This document shows positions 53,310-61,270 of a stretch of 64,000 nt of DNA, in pieces. The DNA is from Shinella sp. CPCC 101442. Its GTDB lineage: Bacteria > Pseudomonadota > Alphaproteobacteria > Rhizobiales > Rhizobiaceae. How positions within the stretch are numbered: the stretch's first letter is position 1; every line of letters starts with the position of its first letter. The position numbers and the translations under genes were made by a program. The stretch lies in NCBI RefSeq assembly GCF_024704725.1, contig NZ_JALIQS010000006.1:1-64000 (forward strand), written 5' to 3'. The notes under the pieces were generated by a model. That model did no database searches, was not told the origin of the DNA, and saw only the letters and a list, made by a program, of their open reading frames with translations.

Positions 53310-54221
53310 ATGAACAGGACCCCGCACCACCATCCGCTTCACCTGCGCCGCTCGGTGCTGAGCGTCCCCGCCATCAATGCCAGGGCACTCGCCAGATCGG
53401 CGACGCTCGATTGCGACGCGATCATCTTCGACCTGGAGGATTCCGTCCTGCCGGAAAAGAAGGCGGAGGCGCGGGCGGCGCTGATCGACCATTTCAAGAC
53501 ACTCGACCGCACGTCCGGCCGCGAGTATGTCATCCGCATCAATGCGCTCGACGGTCCGGACGGCGTGCTCGATCTGGAAGCGGTGCTCGATTGCATGCCC
53601 GACGCCGTGCTGCTGCCGAAGGTTTCCGAGCCGCAGGACGTGCTGACCGTCGCCGACTGGTTCTCCGAGGCGGGCGCCGACGACGGACCGCGGCTCTGGG
53701 CGATGATCGAGACGGCGGCCGGCCTCCTCAACCTTGCCGCCATCGCCGAGACGGGCCGCACCCGTGGCGGCCGGCTCGATTGTTTCGTCGTCGGCCTCAA
53801 CGACCTGCGCAAGGAAACCGGCATCGCCGATATTCCCGGCCGGCCTTTCCTGGTGCCGCTGCTGTTGCAGGTGGTCGTTGCGGCGCGCGCTTGCGGGCTG
53901 GATGTTATCGATGCCGTCTTCAACGATTTCTCGGATACGGGCGGTCTGGAAGCCGAATGCCGGCAAGGCCGGCAAATGGGTTTCGACGGCAAGATGCTGA
54001 TCCATCCCACACAGATCGCCGCCGCCAACGAGGCCTATGGCATCCCGGAGGCCGAGGCGGCCGAAGCGCTCGCCATCATTGCCGCCTTTGCCGCACCCGA
54101 CAATGCCGGCAAGGCGGTCGTTACCATTGCCGGCCGCATGGTCGAAAAGCTCCATGCCGACCAGGCCGGGCGTGTGCTCGCGAAGGTCGACCTGATCAAT
54201 GAGAGAAAGAGAAACGCATGA
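53310..54221 (+). CDS. CoA-ester lyase (HpcH/HpaI aldolase, CitE-like)
   Basis: A 303-aa TIM-barrel lyase of the citrate-lyase beta / malyl-CoA lyase group. RRSVLSVPAINARAL (about 11-25), DAIIFDLEDSVLPEKK (about 35-50) with Mg-binding acids, YVIRINALDG (about 73-82), and MIETAAGLLNL (about 132-142) with the catalytic Glu are present; DGKMLIHPTQI (about 227-237) is near the C-terminus. Substrate (malyl-CoA, citramalyl-CoA or other) is unclear. AAAGGA precedes ATG 53310. It overlaps the DUF1737 gene by 4 bp. Confidence 0.9.
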   Translation: MNRTPHHHPLHLRRSVLSVPAINARALARSATLDCDAIIFDLEDSVLPEKKAEARAALIDHFKTLDRTSGREYVIRINALDGPDGVLDLEAVLDCMPDAVLLPKVSEPQDVLTVADWFSEAGADDGPRLWAMIETAAGLLNLAAIAETGRTRGGRLDCFVVGLNDLRKETGIADIPGRPFLVPLLLQVVVAARACGLDVIDAVFNDFSDTGGLEAECRQGRQMGFDGKMLIHPTQIAAANEAYGIPEAEAAEALAIIAAFAAPDNAGKAVVTIAGRMVEKLHADQAGRVLAKVDLINERKRNA

Positions 54222-54424
54222 AAGTCTATCGCCTCCTGACCGCCCCCGACGACGCCTCGTTCTGCCACAAGGTGACCCTGGCGCTGAACAAGGGCTGGGA
54301 GCTGCACGGCTCGCCGACCTACGCATACAATCCCGATGCCAAGGTCATGCAGTGCGGTCAGGCGGTCGTGAAGGATGTGCCGGGCAAGGAATACACGCCC
54401 GACATCAAGCTGTCCGAGCAATAA
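54218..54424 (+). CDS. DUF1737 small protein
   Basis: A 68-aa protein, MKVYRLLTAPDDASFCHKV then LNKGWELHGSPTYAYN (about 23-38), the DUF1737 pattern found in short bacterial proteins of unknown role. Its ATG lies in the CoA-ester lyase stop (ATGA), so the two are translated together, which hints at a shared function or simple coupling. Confidence 0.85.
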   Translation: MKVYRLLTAPDDASFCHKVTLALNKGWELHGSPTYAYNPDAKVMQCGQAVVKDVPGKEYTPDIKLSEQ

Positions 54425-54446
54425 CCGGTAGGCCGTTGGCGGCGGG

Positions 54447-54881
54447 TCAGCCCGCCGCGACTTCGGCGCTTGCCTCGATGCGCTCCATGTCGTCGTCCGA
54501 CAGGCCGAAATGATGGCCGATCTCGTGGATGAGGACATGGGTGACGATATCGCCGAGCGTCTCCTCGTTCTCGGCCCAGTAGTCGAGGATCGGGCGGCGG
54601 TACAGGGTGATGCGGTTCGCCATTTCACCGGTCTCGACGGTGAAGCGCTCGCTGATGCCGCGGCCTTCGAACAGGCCCAGCAGATCGAACGGCGTTTCCA
54701 GCGCCATGTCCTCGAACACGTCGTCGCTCGGGAACTCGGCAATCTCGATAATGAGGTTGCCCGTCAACGCGCGGAATTCTTCCGGCAGGTGGCCATAGGA
54801 CTCCAGTGCCAGCGATTCGAACGTGCTGATGGTCGGGGCATGGCGGTTTCGCCAATCCTCGGTCTGGTCAATGCGGGCCAT
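54447..54881 (-). CDS. Zincin-like metallopeptidase family protein
   Basis: A 144-aa protein of the COG3824-type family. The zinc motif HEIGHHFGLSDDD near 121-133 has the HExxHxxGxxD arrangement (metzincin-like). ITLYRRPILDYW (about 88-99) is the usual strand before the helix. It is short, cytoplasmic by sequence, and its substrate is unknown. GGAG lies 6-7 nt before ATG 54881. Convergent with the DUF1737 gene. Confidence 0.87.
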   Translation of the reverse strand: MARIDQTEDWRNRHAPTISTFESLALESYGHLPEEFRALTGNLIIEIAEFPSDDVFEDMALETPFDLLGLFEGRGISERFTVETGEMANRITLYRRPILDYWAENEETLGDIVTHVLIHEIGHHFGLSDDDMERIEASAEVAAG

Positions 54882-55103
54882 GGGCTCTCCTTTGCCCGTC
54901 ATATAGACGATTTCTGGGGTTTTTCGAGGGTCGAATTTGCAAAGCGCGCCGGGTGCTTCGGGAATGCCGGGAGGTGTACCTGCCGATTCGACGTCGGGGC
55001 TTTTCCCGTTAGGTAGCTGGATTCAGGAAGCGGATGGCCGAAACGGGCTTTTGCAACAATTCGTGATCGGTCGGTTTGACGCAGCTGCATGGCGGTTCGC
55101 GCG

Positions 55104-55121
55104 CTGTCACCAAACTGTAAC
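55104..55121 (+). promoter_or_regulatory. Pho-box-like direct repeat
   Basis: CTGTCAC-CAAA-CTGTAAC has two 7-bp half-sites spaced by 4 bp, the layout of the PhoB box (CTGTCAT-N4-CTGTCAT). Each half has one or two mismatches to consensus. Confidence 0.5.
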
Positions 55122-55151
55122 CTGCTGAAAAGACGACGATTCCAATCAAGA

Positions 55152-55178
55152 TTAGAATGACTCTAAATTATTGAGTCA
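55152..55178. promoter_or_regulatory. Irr/ICE-like dyad overlapping a second palindrome
   Basis: TTAGA-N5-TCTAA (55152-55166) resembles the rhizobial iron-control element. Overlapping it, TGACTC-N9-GAGTCA spans 55158-55178. Both sit about 25-45 bp upstream of the TTGACA at 55200, before the iron-storage genes bfd-bfr, which in rhizobia are known Irr targets. Confidence 0.5.
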
Positions 55179-55268
55179 GTAAGCCTGACCTGTTCATTCT
55201 TGACACCCAATGTCCTCTTTTGCTTAATGCCTGAAACTCAGTGCTTTGCGTATGACAGGCAAGACGAA

Positions 55269-55580
55269 ATGCTCGTTTGCAGCTGCAATTTCATCACCGA
55301 CAAGGACATTGTCGACGTGGTCAACAGCCTCCTCGATGAGGACTGTTGGCAGCTCATCGTGCCTGCAAAAGTCTACCACGCGATGCAGAAACGTGGCCGC
55401 TGCTGCGGCTGTTTCCCCAACGTCGTCGATATCATCATCCGCACAACCGAGCAGTACCACGCCCGTCGCGACTCGACGGGCGACGAGATTTTTGATTTCA
55501 TGACCCGCCTCAAACAATTCCATGAAGAAAACAGGAGAGCGGATCTTGAAAGGCGACAAAAAAGTCATCGAGCAGCTTAA
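55269..55580 (+). CDS. bfd: Bacterioferritin-associated ferredoxin
   Basis: A 103-aa Bfd, a [2Fe-2S] ferredoxin that delivers electrons to bacterioferritin for iron release. Cluster ligands are Cys4 and Cys6 (VCSCNFI) and the Cys45/Cys48 pair in GRCCGCFPN. The C-terminal about 40 residues ([16 protein letters not shown]) extend beyond E. coli Bfd, as usual in rhizobia. ATG 55269 gives the standard MLVCxCN start; upstream in-frame codons lack similarity. Its end overlaps bfr by 35 bp. Confidence 0.93.
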   Translation: MLVCSCNFITDKDIVDVVNSLLDEDCWQLIVPAKVYHAMQKRGRCCGCFPNVVDIIIRTTEQYHARRDSTGDEIFDFMTRLKQFHEENRRADLERRQKSHRAA

Positions 55581-56031
55581 TGAAGCGCTCTATCTCGAGC
55601 TGGGTGCTGTCAACCAGTACTGGCTCCACTACCGCCTTCTCGAGGACTGGGGTTACACGCTTCTCGCCAAGAAGGAGCGCGCCGAGTCCATTGAAGAGAT
55701 GCAGCACGCCGACAAGCTCGTCGCCCGTATCATTTTCCTTGAAGGCCACCCGAACCTGCAGACCGTCGCACCGCTGCGCATCGGCCAGAACGTCAAGGAA
55801 GTTCTGGAAGCCGATCTCGCCGGCGAGTTCGACGCGCGCAAGGCCTACAAGAACTCGCGCGACATCTGTCACGCGGCCGGCGACTACGTCACCATGAAGC
55901 TCTTCGAAGAGCTGCTCATCGACGAAGAAGGCCATATCGACTTCCTCGAAACCCAGCTGGAGCTGCTCGGCAAGCTTGGCGAAGAGAAGTACGGCCAACT
56001 CAACGCCGCTCCGGCCAACGAAGCCGAATAA
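55546..56031 (+). CDS. bfr: Bacterioferritin
   Basis: A 161-aa Bfr, the 24-mer haem-containing iron store. The TTG at 55546 is taken as start: AGGAG lies 8 nt upstream, and it places the ligands at the classic positions Glu18, Glu51, haem Met52 and His54 (EEMQHAD), with Glu94, Glu127 and His130 in the second half ([11 protein letters not shown]). An in-frame ATG at 55522 lacks an RBS and would add 8 residues. It overlaps bfd, giving coupled synthesis of the store and its reductant. Confidence 0.95.
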   Translation: MKGDKKVIEQLNEALYLELGAVNQYWLHYRLLEDWGYTLLAKKERAESIEEMQHADKLVARIIFLEGHPNLQTVAPLRIGQNVKEVLEADLAGEFDARKAYKNSRDICHAAGDYVTMKLFEELLIDEEGHIDFLETQLELLGKLGEEKYGQLNAAPANEAE

Positions 56032-56070
56032 GGCGTCCGGCCCTCGCGGCCAGCGATCCCGATTGATGAA

Positions 56071-56097
56071 AACCCCGGCTTGTCCGGGGTTTTTTTG
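56071..56097 (+). terminator. Intrinsic terminator after bfr
   Basis: AACCCCGG-5 nt-CCGGGGTT followed by TTTTTT, starting 39 bp after the bfr stop. Confidence 0.9.
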
Positions 56098-56122
56098 TTT
56101 TCGGCCCGACGCTTTTCAGCCT

Positions 56123-56196
56123 GTTCCCCTGGGAACAGGGGTGCTTCGCGCCGGCCCCGCGCACCCCCTTGTCAGTTCCCGGGGGAACAGGGGCGC
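56123..56196. repeat. Paired GTTCCC palindromes upstream of RTX gene
   Basis: Two near-identical units, GTTCCCCTGGGAACAGGGGTGC (in part; 56123-56144) and GTTCCCGGGGGAACAGGGGCGC (56175-56196), each hold a GTTCCC-N2-GGGAAC palindrome and are 52 bp apart, about five helical turns. A GGGGTGC / GCACCCC inverted pair lies between them. An A+T-rich AATATA follows at 56211. They look like a two-site operator for the RTX gene. Confidence 0.55.
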
Positions 56197-56436
56197 GACT
56201 TTTTCTGCACAATATAGCCGGCAAGAACGCATGCAGTCCGCAGCGTTCGACTGAACAGACGATGCCGGTCCCGGCTCGAAAAGGATGCAGTTTCAGCCTG
56301 GGCGATACGGCCCGGCACGGACGCTCCCGGCGCGATGCAGCGCCTCACCCCGGACCCTTCATGCTTTGCGACGCGATTCCATTCGGACCGCGACGAGGGC
56401 CGGCGCGTGTCCAGAACGCAAGATCAGGAGGCCCGA
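56197..56436 (+). other. RTX gene 5' region
   Basis: No gene is seen. The frame of the RTX gene is open here but lacks RTX character. A possible -10-like AATATA is at 56211, and AGGAGG at 56426-56431 is the RBS for ATG 56437, so a leader of up to about 200 nt is likely. Confidence 0.4.
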
Positions 56437-59406
56437 ATGGGTATGGTAATGGGTACGGATGGCGTCGACAACTTGCTCGGCAGCGATCTCGAAGACGATT
56501 TCATCATGGCGCTTGGCGGCGCCGACAAGATCAACGGTGGCATGGGCGTAGACCAGATCATGGGCGGTGCCGGCGACGATACCGCCAACGGTTCCTTCCA
56601 GGGCGACTTCCTGATGGGGGACGACGGCAACGATACGCTCTATGGCGATAGCGGCAACGATTTCATCACCGGCGGTGAGGGAGCCGACAAGTTCTTCGGT
56701 GGTTCGGGCCGCGACATGCTGACGGTCGGCAAGTTGCAGACGGCTTCGGGCGACGTCGTCAACGGCGGTTCGGGCACGGACCAGCTGATCGTCGACTATT
56801 CCGACCAGGCGGCCGGTCTCAACATCACCATCAAGGACTGGATATCGCCGCAGACGCTGACGGGCAATGTCAGCGTGGTTCAGGTCGAGAGCTACCAGAT
56901 CACTGGCACGGACCTTGCCGACCGCATCACCGGCGGCAACTACACCGACATGCTGACGGGCGGTCGTGGCGACGACATCCTCTCCGGCGGTCGCGGCATG
57001 GACATGCTGAACGGCGACGAGGGCAAGGACACGCTACGTGGCGGCTACGGCATCGATATTATCGATGGCGGTGCCGATGACGACCTGATCTACGGTGACC
57101 AGGGTACCGATCTTCTCAGCGGTGGTACCGGCAACGATACGATCTATGGCGGTGCGGCCATGGATATGATCAATGGCGATGCCGGCAATGACAAACTCTA
57201 CGGTGAAGCCGGCGACGACCTCATTGACGGCGGTGCGGGCAATGACGCGATCAATGGCGGGTCCGGGAATGACACGGTCACCTACCGGTACGGCGAGGGC
57301 AAGGACACGATCGCCGATTCAAGCGGCAGCGACCGTCTGGTGATCGAGGCTTTCACCGGCAATTTCACAGCCAAGGCGGCAACCGTGGTCAACACGATCG
57401 GCGGCGGCACGACGGTTTCCGGTTTCGAGCACTACACGATCAATGCGACCGGTACCGGCGCCAACACGATCACGACGCTTTCCGGTAACGACATCATCAA
57501 CTCCGGCGCAGGCAATGACATCGTCAATGCCGGTGACGGCAGCAACCGTGTCGATGCCGGCCTCGGCAGGGACAAGGTCACGACCGGCACGGGTGCCGAC
57601 TATGTGTTTCTCGGCGACGGCGGTGCCGATACGGCCGATGGCGGCAAGGGCCTCGATACGGTTTCCGTCGACCGCAAGACCGCGACGACGGCTCTCACCT
57701 TCGAGGCGACGGGTGCTTCCGCCAAGATCAGCGACGGCACGGCGCTGAGCAATTTCGAGACGATCGAGGTGTCCTTCGGCTCTGGCAGCGATGTCGTGAA
57801 ATCGGTCGGTTCGGCCAGCAGCGTCCGTTTCTACGGCTTGGCTGGCAACGACACGCTGATCGGAACGGCTGGCGGCGACGTGCTCGACGGTGGCGCTGGC
57901 AATGACAAGCTCACCTCCGGTGCCGGCAACGATAGCCTGTACGATACCGGCGGGACCAACACGATCAATGCCGGTGACGGCAACGACGTGGTGCGCGTCG
58001 GCGATCTCGGCTCGTCGATCGGCCATAACACGGTCGATCTCGGCACGGGCAATGACAGCTTCTACCGCACGGCATCCACCGGCAAGCTCACGCTCAACGG
58101 CGGCACCGGCACGGACTTCGCCTCCATCGACTTCAGCAAGTATGCATCGGGCATTACCTTCAAGGTGGCCCCTAGTGTCGTCGTCGCGGGCACGCCGGTC
58201 ACGGTAACCAGCATCGAGCGCGTCGCGCTCTATGGCGGCGCGGGCAACGACGTCTTCACCGGGGGCGCGCTGAGTGACGAGCTTCGTGGCGGTGCCGGCA
58301 ACGACACATTGACCGGCGGTGCGGGCAGCGACGTCCTCGCGGGTGACGCCGGCAATGACACGCTGCGCGGCGGCGACGGCAACGATACGCTTTACGGGGA
58401 CGGTCTCAACCGAACCGGCGGCAGGGACACGCTCTATGCCGACGCCGGCAACGACACCGTCTATGCCGGAATCGGCGATCTTGCGGATGGCGGCGCGGAC
58501 ACCGACGTTCTCGACCTCGACGTTGCGGAACAGACGAAGGACATCACCTTCACGTTCACGACCGGCAAGGTGACCGTCGATGCCACCACCAGCTTCAATG
58601 CCTTCGAGGCGCTCGTCTATGACGGCTCCAAGGGCAAGGACACGGTCACCGGCGGCAGCCTGCACGACAAGCTCTATGGCAATGCTGGCAACGACGTGCT
58701 GCATGGTGCCGGCGGCAACGACCGTCTCCATGACGGCGCGGGCAGCGACCAGCTGTTCGGGGATCTCGGCGACGACACGCTTATCCGTACCGAATTCACC
58801 GGCAAGGACATCTTCGACGGCGGAGCGGGCACGGATACGCTGATGTTCTACGATGGCCCGACTTCCGTCGTGCTCGATCTCGAAAGCCAGGCGAAAAACA
58901 AGGGCCTTGCTCTCGGTCTGACCGTCAAGGGTTTCGAGATCATCCACGGCAGCGATGCGGACGACGACATCAAGGGCGATGCGAGCAACAACACGTTCCA
59001 CGGCGGCGATGCCGACGATGTGTTGCAGGGGCGCGGCGGCAATGACGTGCTCGTCGGCGGCGCGGGCGACGACTGGCTGACCGGTGGTTCCGGCAACGAC
59101 CAGTTCGTCTTCGACAGCGCCGGCCGGGATGGCGAGGGTGACGTCATTACCGACTTCACTCGCGGTCAGGACAAGCTGATGATCGATCGCAGCGACTACG
59201 GCATCGCGTCCGGCGACGCGGCGGTAACGCTTATCGTCGGTGCCGATCCGGTGGCGACCTCGAGCAAGGGCACGTTCCTGTTCGAAAGCGACAATGGCCG
59301 CCTCTGGTTCGATTCGGACGGCAACGGTTCGGAAGCGGACCTCGAACTGGTCGCGACGCTGCAGGGCATCAAGACCCTGTCGACCAGCGATTTCGGTTTC
59401 CTCTGA
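56437..59406 (+). CDS. RTX calcium-binding protein, type I secretion substrate
   Basis: A 989-aa, highly acidic protein made almost only of Ca-binding nonapeptides (GGxGxDxLx): about 15 clear blocks from GTDGVDNLLGSDL at the start to GGAGDDWLTGGSGND near 875. Six beta-type modules of about 50-75 residues interrupt them (about 113-165, 279-355, 405-455, 556-610, 687-740, 797-848), most ending in an FExx strand before the next repeats. The C-terminal GDVITDFTRGQDKLMID and the final SDFGFL fit a type I secretion signal. No enzyme domain, Cys or N-terminal signal is seen. Start fixed by AGGAGG 5 nt upstream. Secreted role (adhesion, matrix) is inferred. Confidence 0.88.
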   Translation: MGMVMGTDGVDNLLGSDLEDDFIMALGGADKINGGMGVDQIMGGAGDDTANGSFQGDFLMGDDGNDTLYGDSGNDFITGGEGADKFFGGSGRDMLTVGKLQTASGDVVNGGSGTDQLIVDYSDQAAGLNITIKDWISPQTLTGNVSVVQVESYQITGTDLADRITGGNYTDMLTGGRGDDILSGGRGMDMLNGDEGKDTLRGGYGIDIIDGGADDDLIYGDQGTDLLSGGTGNDTIYGGAAMDMINGDAGNDKLYGEAGDDLIDGGAGNDAINGGSGNDTVTYRYGEGKDTIADSSGSDRLVIEAFTGNFTAKAATVVNTIGGGTTVSGFEHYTINATGTGANTITTLSGNDIINSGAGNDIVNAGDGSNRVDAGLGRDKVTTGTGADYVFLGDGGADTADGGKGLDTVSVDRKTATTALTFEATGASAKISDGTALSNFETIEVSFGSGSDVVKSVGSASSVRFYGLAGNDTLIGTAGGDVLDGGAGNDKLTSGAGNDSLYDTGGTNTINAGDGNDVVRVGDLGSSIGHNTVDLGTGNDSFYRTASTGKLTLNGGTGTDFASIDFSKYASGITFKVAPSVVVAGTPVTVTSIERVALYGGAGNDVFTGGALSDELRGGAGNDTLTGGAGSDVLAGDAGNDTLRGGDGNDTLYGDGLNRTGGRDTLYADAGNDTVYAGIGDLADGGADTDVLDLDVAEQTKDITFTFTTGKVTVDATTSFNAFEALVYDGSKGKDTVTGGSLHDKLYGNAGNDVLHGAGGNDRLHDGAGSDQLFGDLGDDTLIRTEFTGKDIFDGGAGTDTLMFYDGPTSVVLDLESQAKNKGLALGLTVKGFEIIHGSDADDDIKGDASNNTFHGGDADDVLQGRGGNDVLVGGAGDDWLTGGSGNDQFVFDSAGRDGEGDVITDFTRGQDKLMIDRSDYGIASGDAAVTLIVGADPVATSSKGTFLFESDNGRLWFDSDGNGSEADLELVATLQGIKTLSTSDFGFL

Positions 59407-59420
59407 TCGCAGAAGACCGA

Positions 59421-59453
59421 AACCCCTCCCCGGTTCGCCGGGGAGGGGTTTTG
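59421..59453. terminator. Strong terminator RTX gene / rppH
   Basis: AACCCCTCCCCGG pairs over 13 bp with CCGGGGAGGGGTT around a TTCG tetraloop, then TTTT. It separates two convergent stops (59406 and 59457). Confidence 0.92.
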
Positions 59454-59456
59454 CAT

Positions 59457-59984
59457 TCACGGGGCGAGATGGGCGAAGGCCGCGACGACCTCTTCGTAGA
59501 CCTTGCGCTTGAATGGCACGATGAGCTCGGGCAGTTCATGCATCGGCTTCCAGCCCCACTCGTCGAATTCCGGTTCGTGGCCGCCCGGCGGCGGGTTGAT
59601 GGCGATTTCGTTTTCTGCGCCTTCGAAGCGGAAGGCATACCAGCGCTGGGTCTGGCCGCGGAATTTTCCCTTGAGGCCGATACCGATCAGGTGTTCCGGC
59701 AGGTCGTAATTGATCCAGCGCCCGGCATCGGCAAGAAGCGAAACGCTCTTCATGCCGGTTTCCTCGTAGAGCTCGCGATAGGCGGCTTCCAGCGGATCCT
59801 CGCCCTTGTCGATACCGCCCTGCGGCATCTGCCAGAGCTGCGGTGAGCCGTCATATTCGGAATTGCCGATGGCAATGCGCCGGCCGGCCCAGACCTTGTT
59901 GTCCGCATTCAGCACCATGATGCCGACGCAGGGGCGATAGGGCAGGTCCTCGGCCCTGATCCCCTTGTCCTTGTCCTTGCCCAT
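59457..59984 (-). CDS. rppH: RNA pyrophosphohydrolase
   Basis: A 175-aa RppH/IalA-type Nudix enzyme that removes pyrophosphate from mRNA 5' ends or hydrolyses dinucleoside polyphosphates. The Nudix box [22 protein letters not shown] (in two parts, about 52-73) has all catalytic Glu residues. [11 protein letters not shown] (about 17-27) and WQMPQGGID are the RppH blocks. AGGA about 9 nt before ATG 59984 fixes the start. Leftward, 10 bp after the polysaccharide deacetylase gene. Confidence 0.95.
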   Translation of the reverse strand: MGKDKDKGIRAEDLPYRPCVGIMVLNADNKVWAGRRIAIGNSEYDGSPQLWQMPQGGIDKGEDPLEAAYRELYEETGMKSVSLLADAGRWINYDLPEHLIGIGLKGKFRGQTQRWYAFRFEGAENEIAINPPPGGHEPEFDEWGWKPMHELPELIVPFKRKVYEEVVAAFAHLAP

Positions 59985-59994
59985 CCGAATGTTC

Positions 59995-61197
59995 CTATTG
60001 TTTGGCGGGGATATCTGCGAGAGACGCGACGCCGACGATTTCGATGCCGCGGCTGCCCGCTTCCTCGCACCATTCACGGATAGCGTCCACACTTTCGTCG
60101 AAGGCCGAGGCGACGCCGATGGCGGTGCCGTTGCGCCGTGCGATGCGTTCCAGTTCGTCGAGTTTCTTCAGGACTGATTCGCGCGAAAGGTCCGAATCGA
60201 GCTGGAGATCGGCAAAGGCGTGCGGCGCCTCGACGGCGCCGGCAATGGTGCCGGACAGCGATTGCGCCGAGCTGCCATCATCCAGGAAGACCAGGCCGCG
60301 GCTTGCGACATCACGGATGACAGGCTCCAGCGCATCGGCATCCGAGAGGAAGCGCCCACCCATGAAATTCACGATGCCGGTATAGTTGGTGGTTTTCGCC
60401 ATGGCGCGGTGCAGTTCGGCGAGGTTTTTCGCTTCGCCGAGATCGGTGCGCAGCGTGTGCGGGCCGGGGTCGTTTTCCGGATAGTCGAAGGGTTCGAACG
60501 GCACCTGCAACAGGATTTCGTGGCCGTCACGACGGGCTTCCTGCATCCAGCGGGAGAGGCTGTTGCCGCTTGCGGCAAAAGCCAGCGTGACTTCGCCCGG
60601 CAGTTGCTTGAGGGTGCGCTGTGTGCCGGTCTGGCTGAGCCCCAGGCCACCGACGACGATGGCGACGCGCGTGCCGCGCGCACCCGACCACGGCCGGGCA
60701 TACTGGTCCATCGGCCGGGTGCCATCGAGGCCGATGATCGGGATCTTGCCGTCGGACGTGTCCTCCAGCAGGTCTTCGTTCGGGAAGGCGGCGGTGCGCG
60801 AATCCTGGCCGACGCGGTTCGCCTCGATGATCAGTGGCCCGTCGCCGCTACGCCCGCCCGGCTTGTAGGTGCGCACGACGTTGCCGTCGTCGGTCAATGT
60901 CTCCTCGACGCGTGCGCCGGAGAGGCCTGTCGTGCGCGGCACGCGTTCCTTGGCCACGGCGACCTTCTGGTCGGCCTTGACGTCGGTTTGGCTGTTGGTG
61001 GCGGTTTCTTCCGAAGGCACGGGCAGCGGCGTGGTGATGAGGCCGCTCGGCGCCATTGCCGTCCAGCCGGAAAAGCCGAAAAGACCGGCAATCGCTACAG
61101 CAAACACGACTGTGCCGGCGGAGAACCGCGATGGTCCCGCCGGTTGCGGCCTTGCCTTGCGGTCCTGGCCGAGCGGTGCGTGAATGTCTGTGCCCAA
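59995..61197 (-). CDS. Divergent polysaccharide deacetylase family protein
   Basis: A 400-aa protein with one N-terminal membrane anchor (about 27-50; [21 protein letters not shown]), a charged, low-complexity linker (about 55-165) and a DUF610-type divergent polysaccharide deacetylase domain (about 175-395). That domain has [40 protein letters not shown] (in two parts) and FMGGRFLSD. The usual Asp of the first motif is replaced here by VGG, typical of the divergent family. Location: periplasm, membrane-anchored. The start is TTG 61197 ([10 protein letters not shown]), matching family ends but with a weak RBS. Confidence 0.88.
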   Translation of the reverse strand: MGTDIHAPLGQDRKARPQPAGPSRFSAGTVVFAVAIAGLFGFSGWTAMAPSGLITTPLPVPSEETATNSQTDVKADQKVAVAKERVPRTTGLSGARVEETLTDDGNVVRTYKPGGRSGDGPLIIEANRVGQDSRTAAFPNEDLLEDTSDGKIPIIGLDGTRPMDQYARPWSGARGTRVAIVVGGLGLSQTGTQRTLKQLPGEVTLAFAASGNSLSRWMQEARRDGHEILLQVPFEPFDYPENDPGPHTLRTDLGEAKNLAELHRAMAKTTNYTGIVNFMGGRFLSDADALEPVIRDVASRGLVFLDDGSSAQSLSGTIAGAVEAPHAFADLQLDSDLSRESVLKKLDELERIARRNGTAIGVASAFDESVDAIREWCEEAGSRGIEIVGVASLADIPAKQ

Positions 61198-61270
61198 GGT
61201 CAGTCCGCGCTGGCCGGAAGCTGCATGAGGAAATCCAGGCCCGTGCAGTGACGGGCCCGGATGAGGCGGA

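Larger units (their letters stand above)
54882..55268. other. 387-bp regulatory region upstream of bfd
   Basis: No gene is seen. It holds a Pho-box-like direct repeat (55104-55121), an ICE-like dyad with an overlapping palindrome (55152-55178) and a TTGACA at 55200-55205 with TTAATG 18 bp downstream, a plausible promoter for bfd-bfr. The left part must also contain the promoter of the metallopeptidase gene. Confidence 0.5.
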
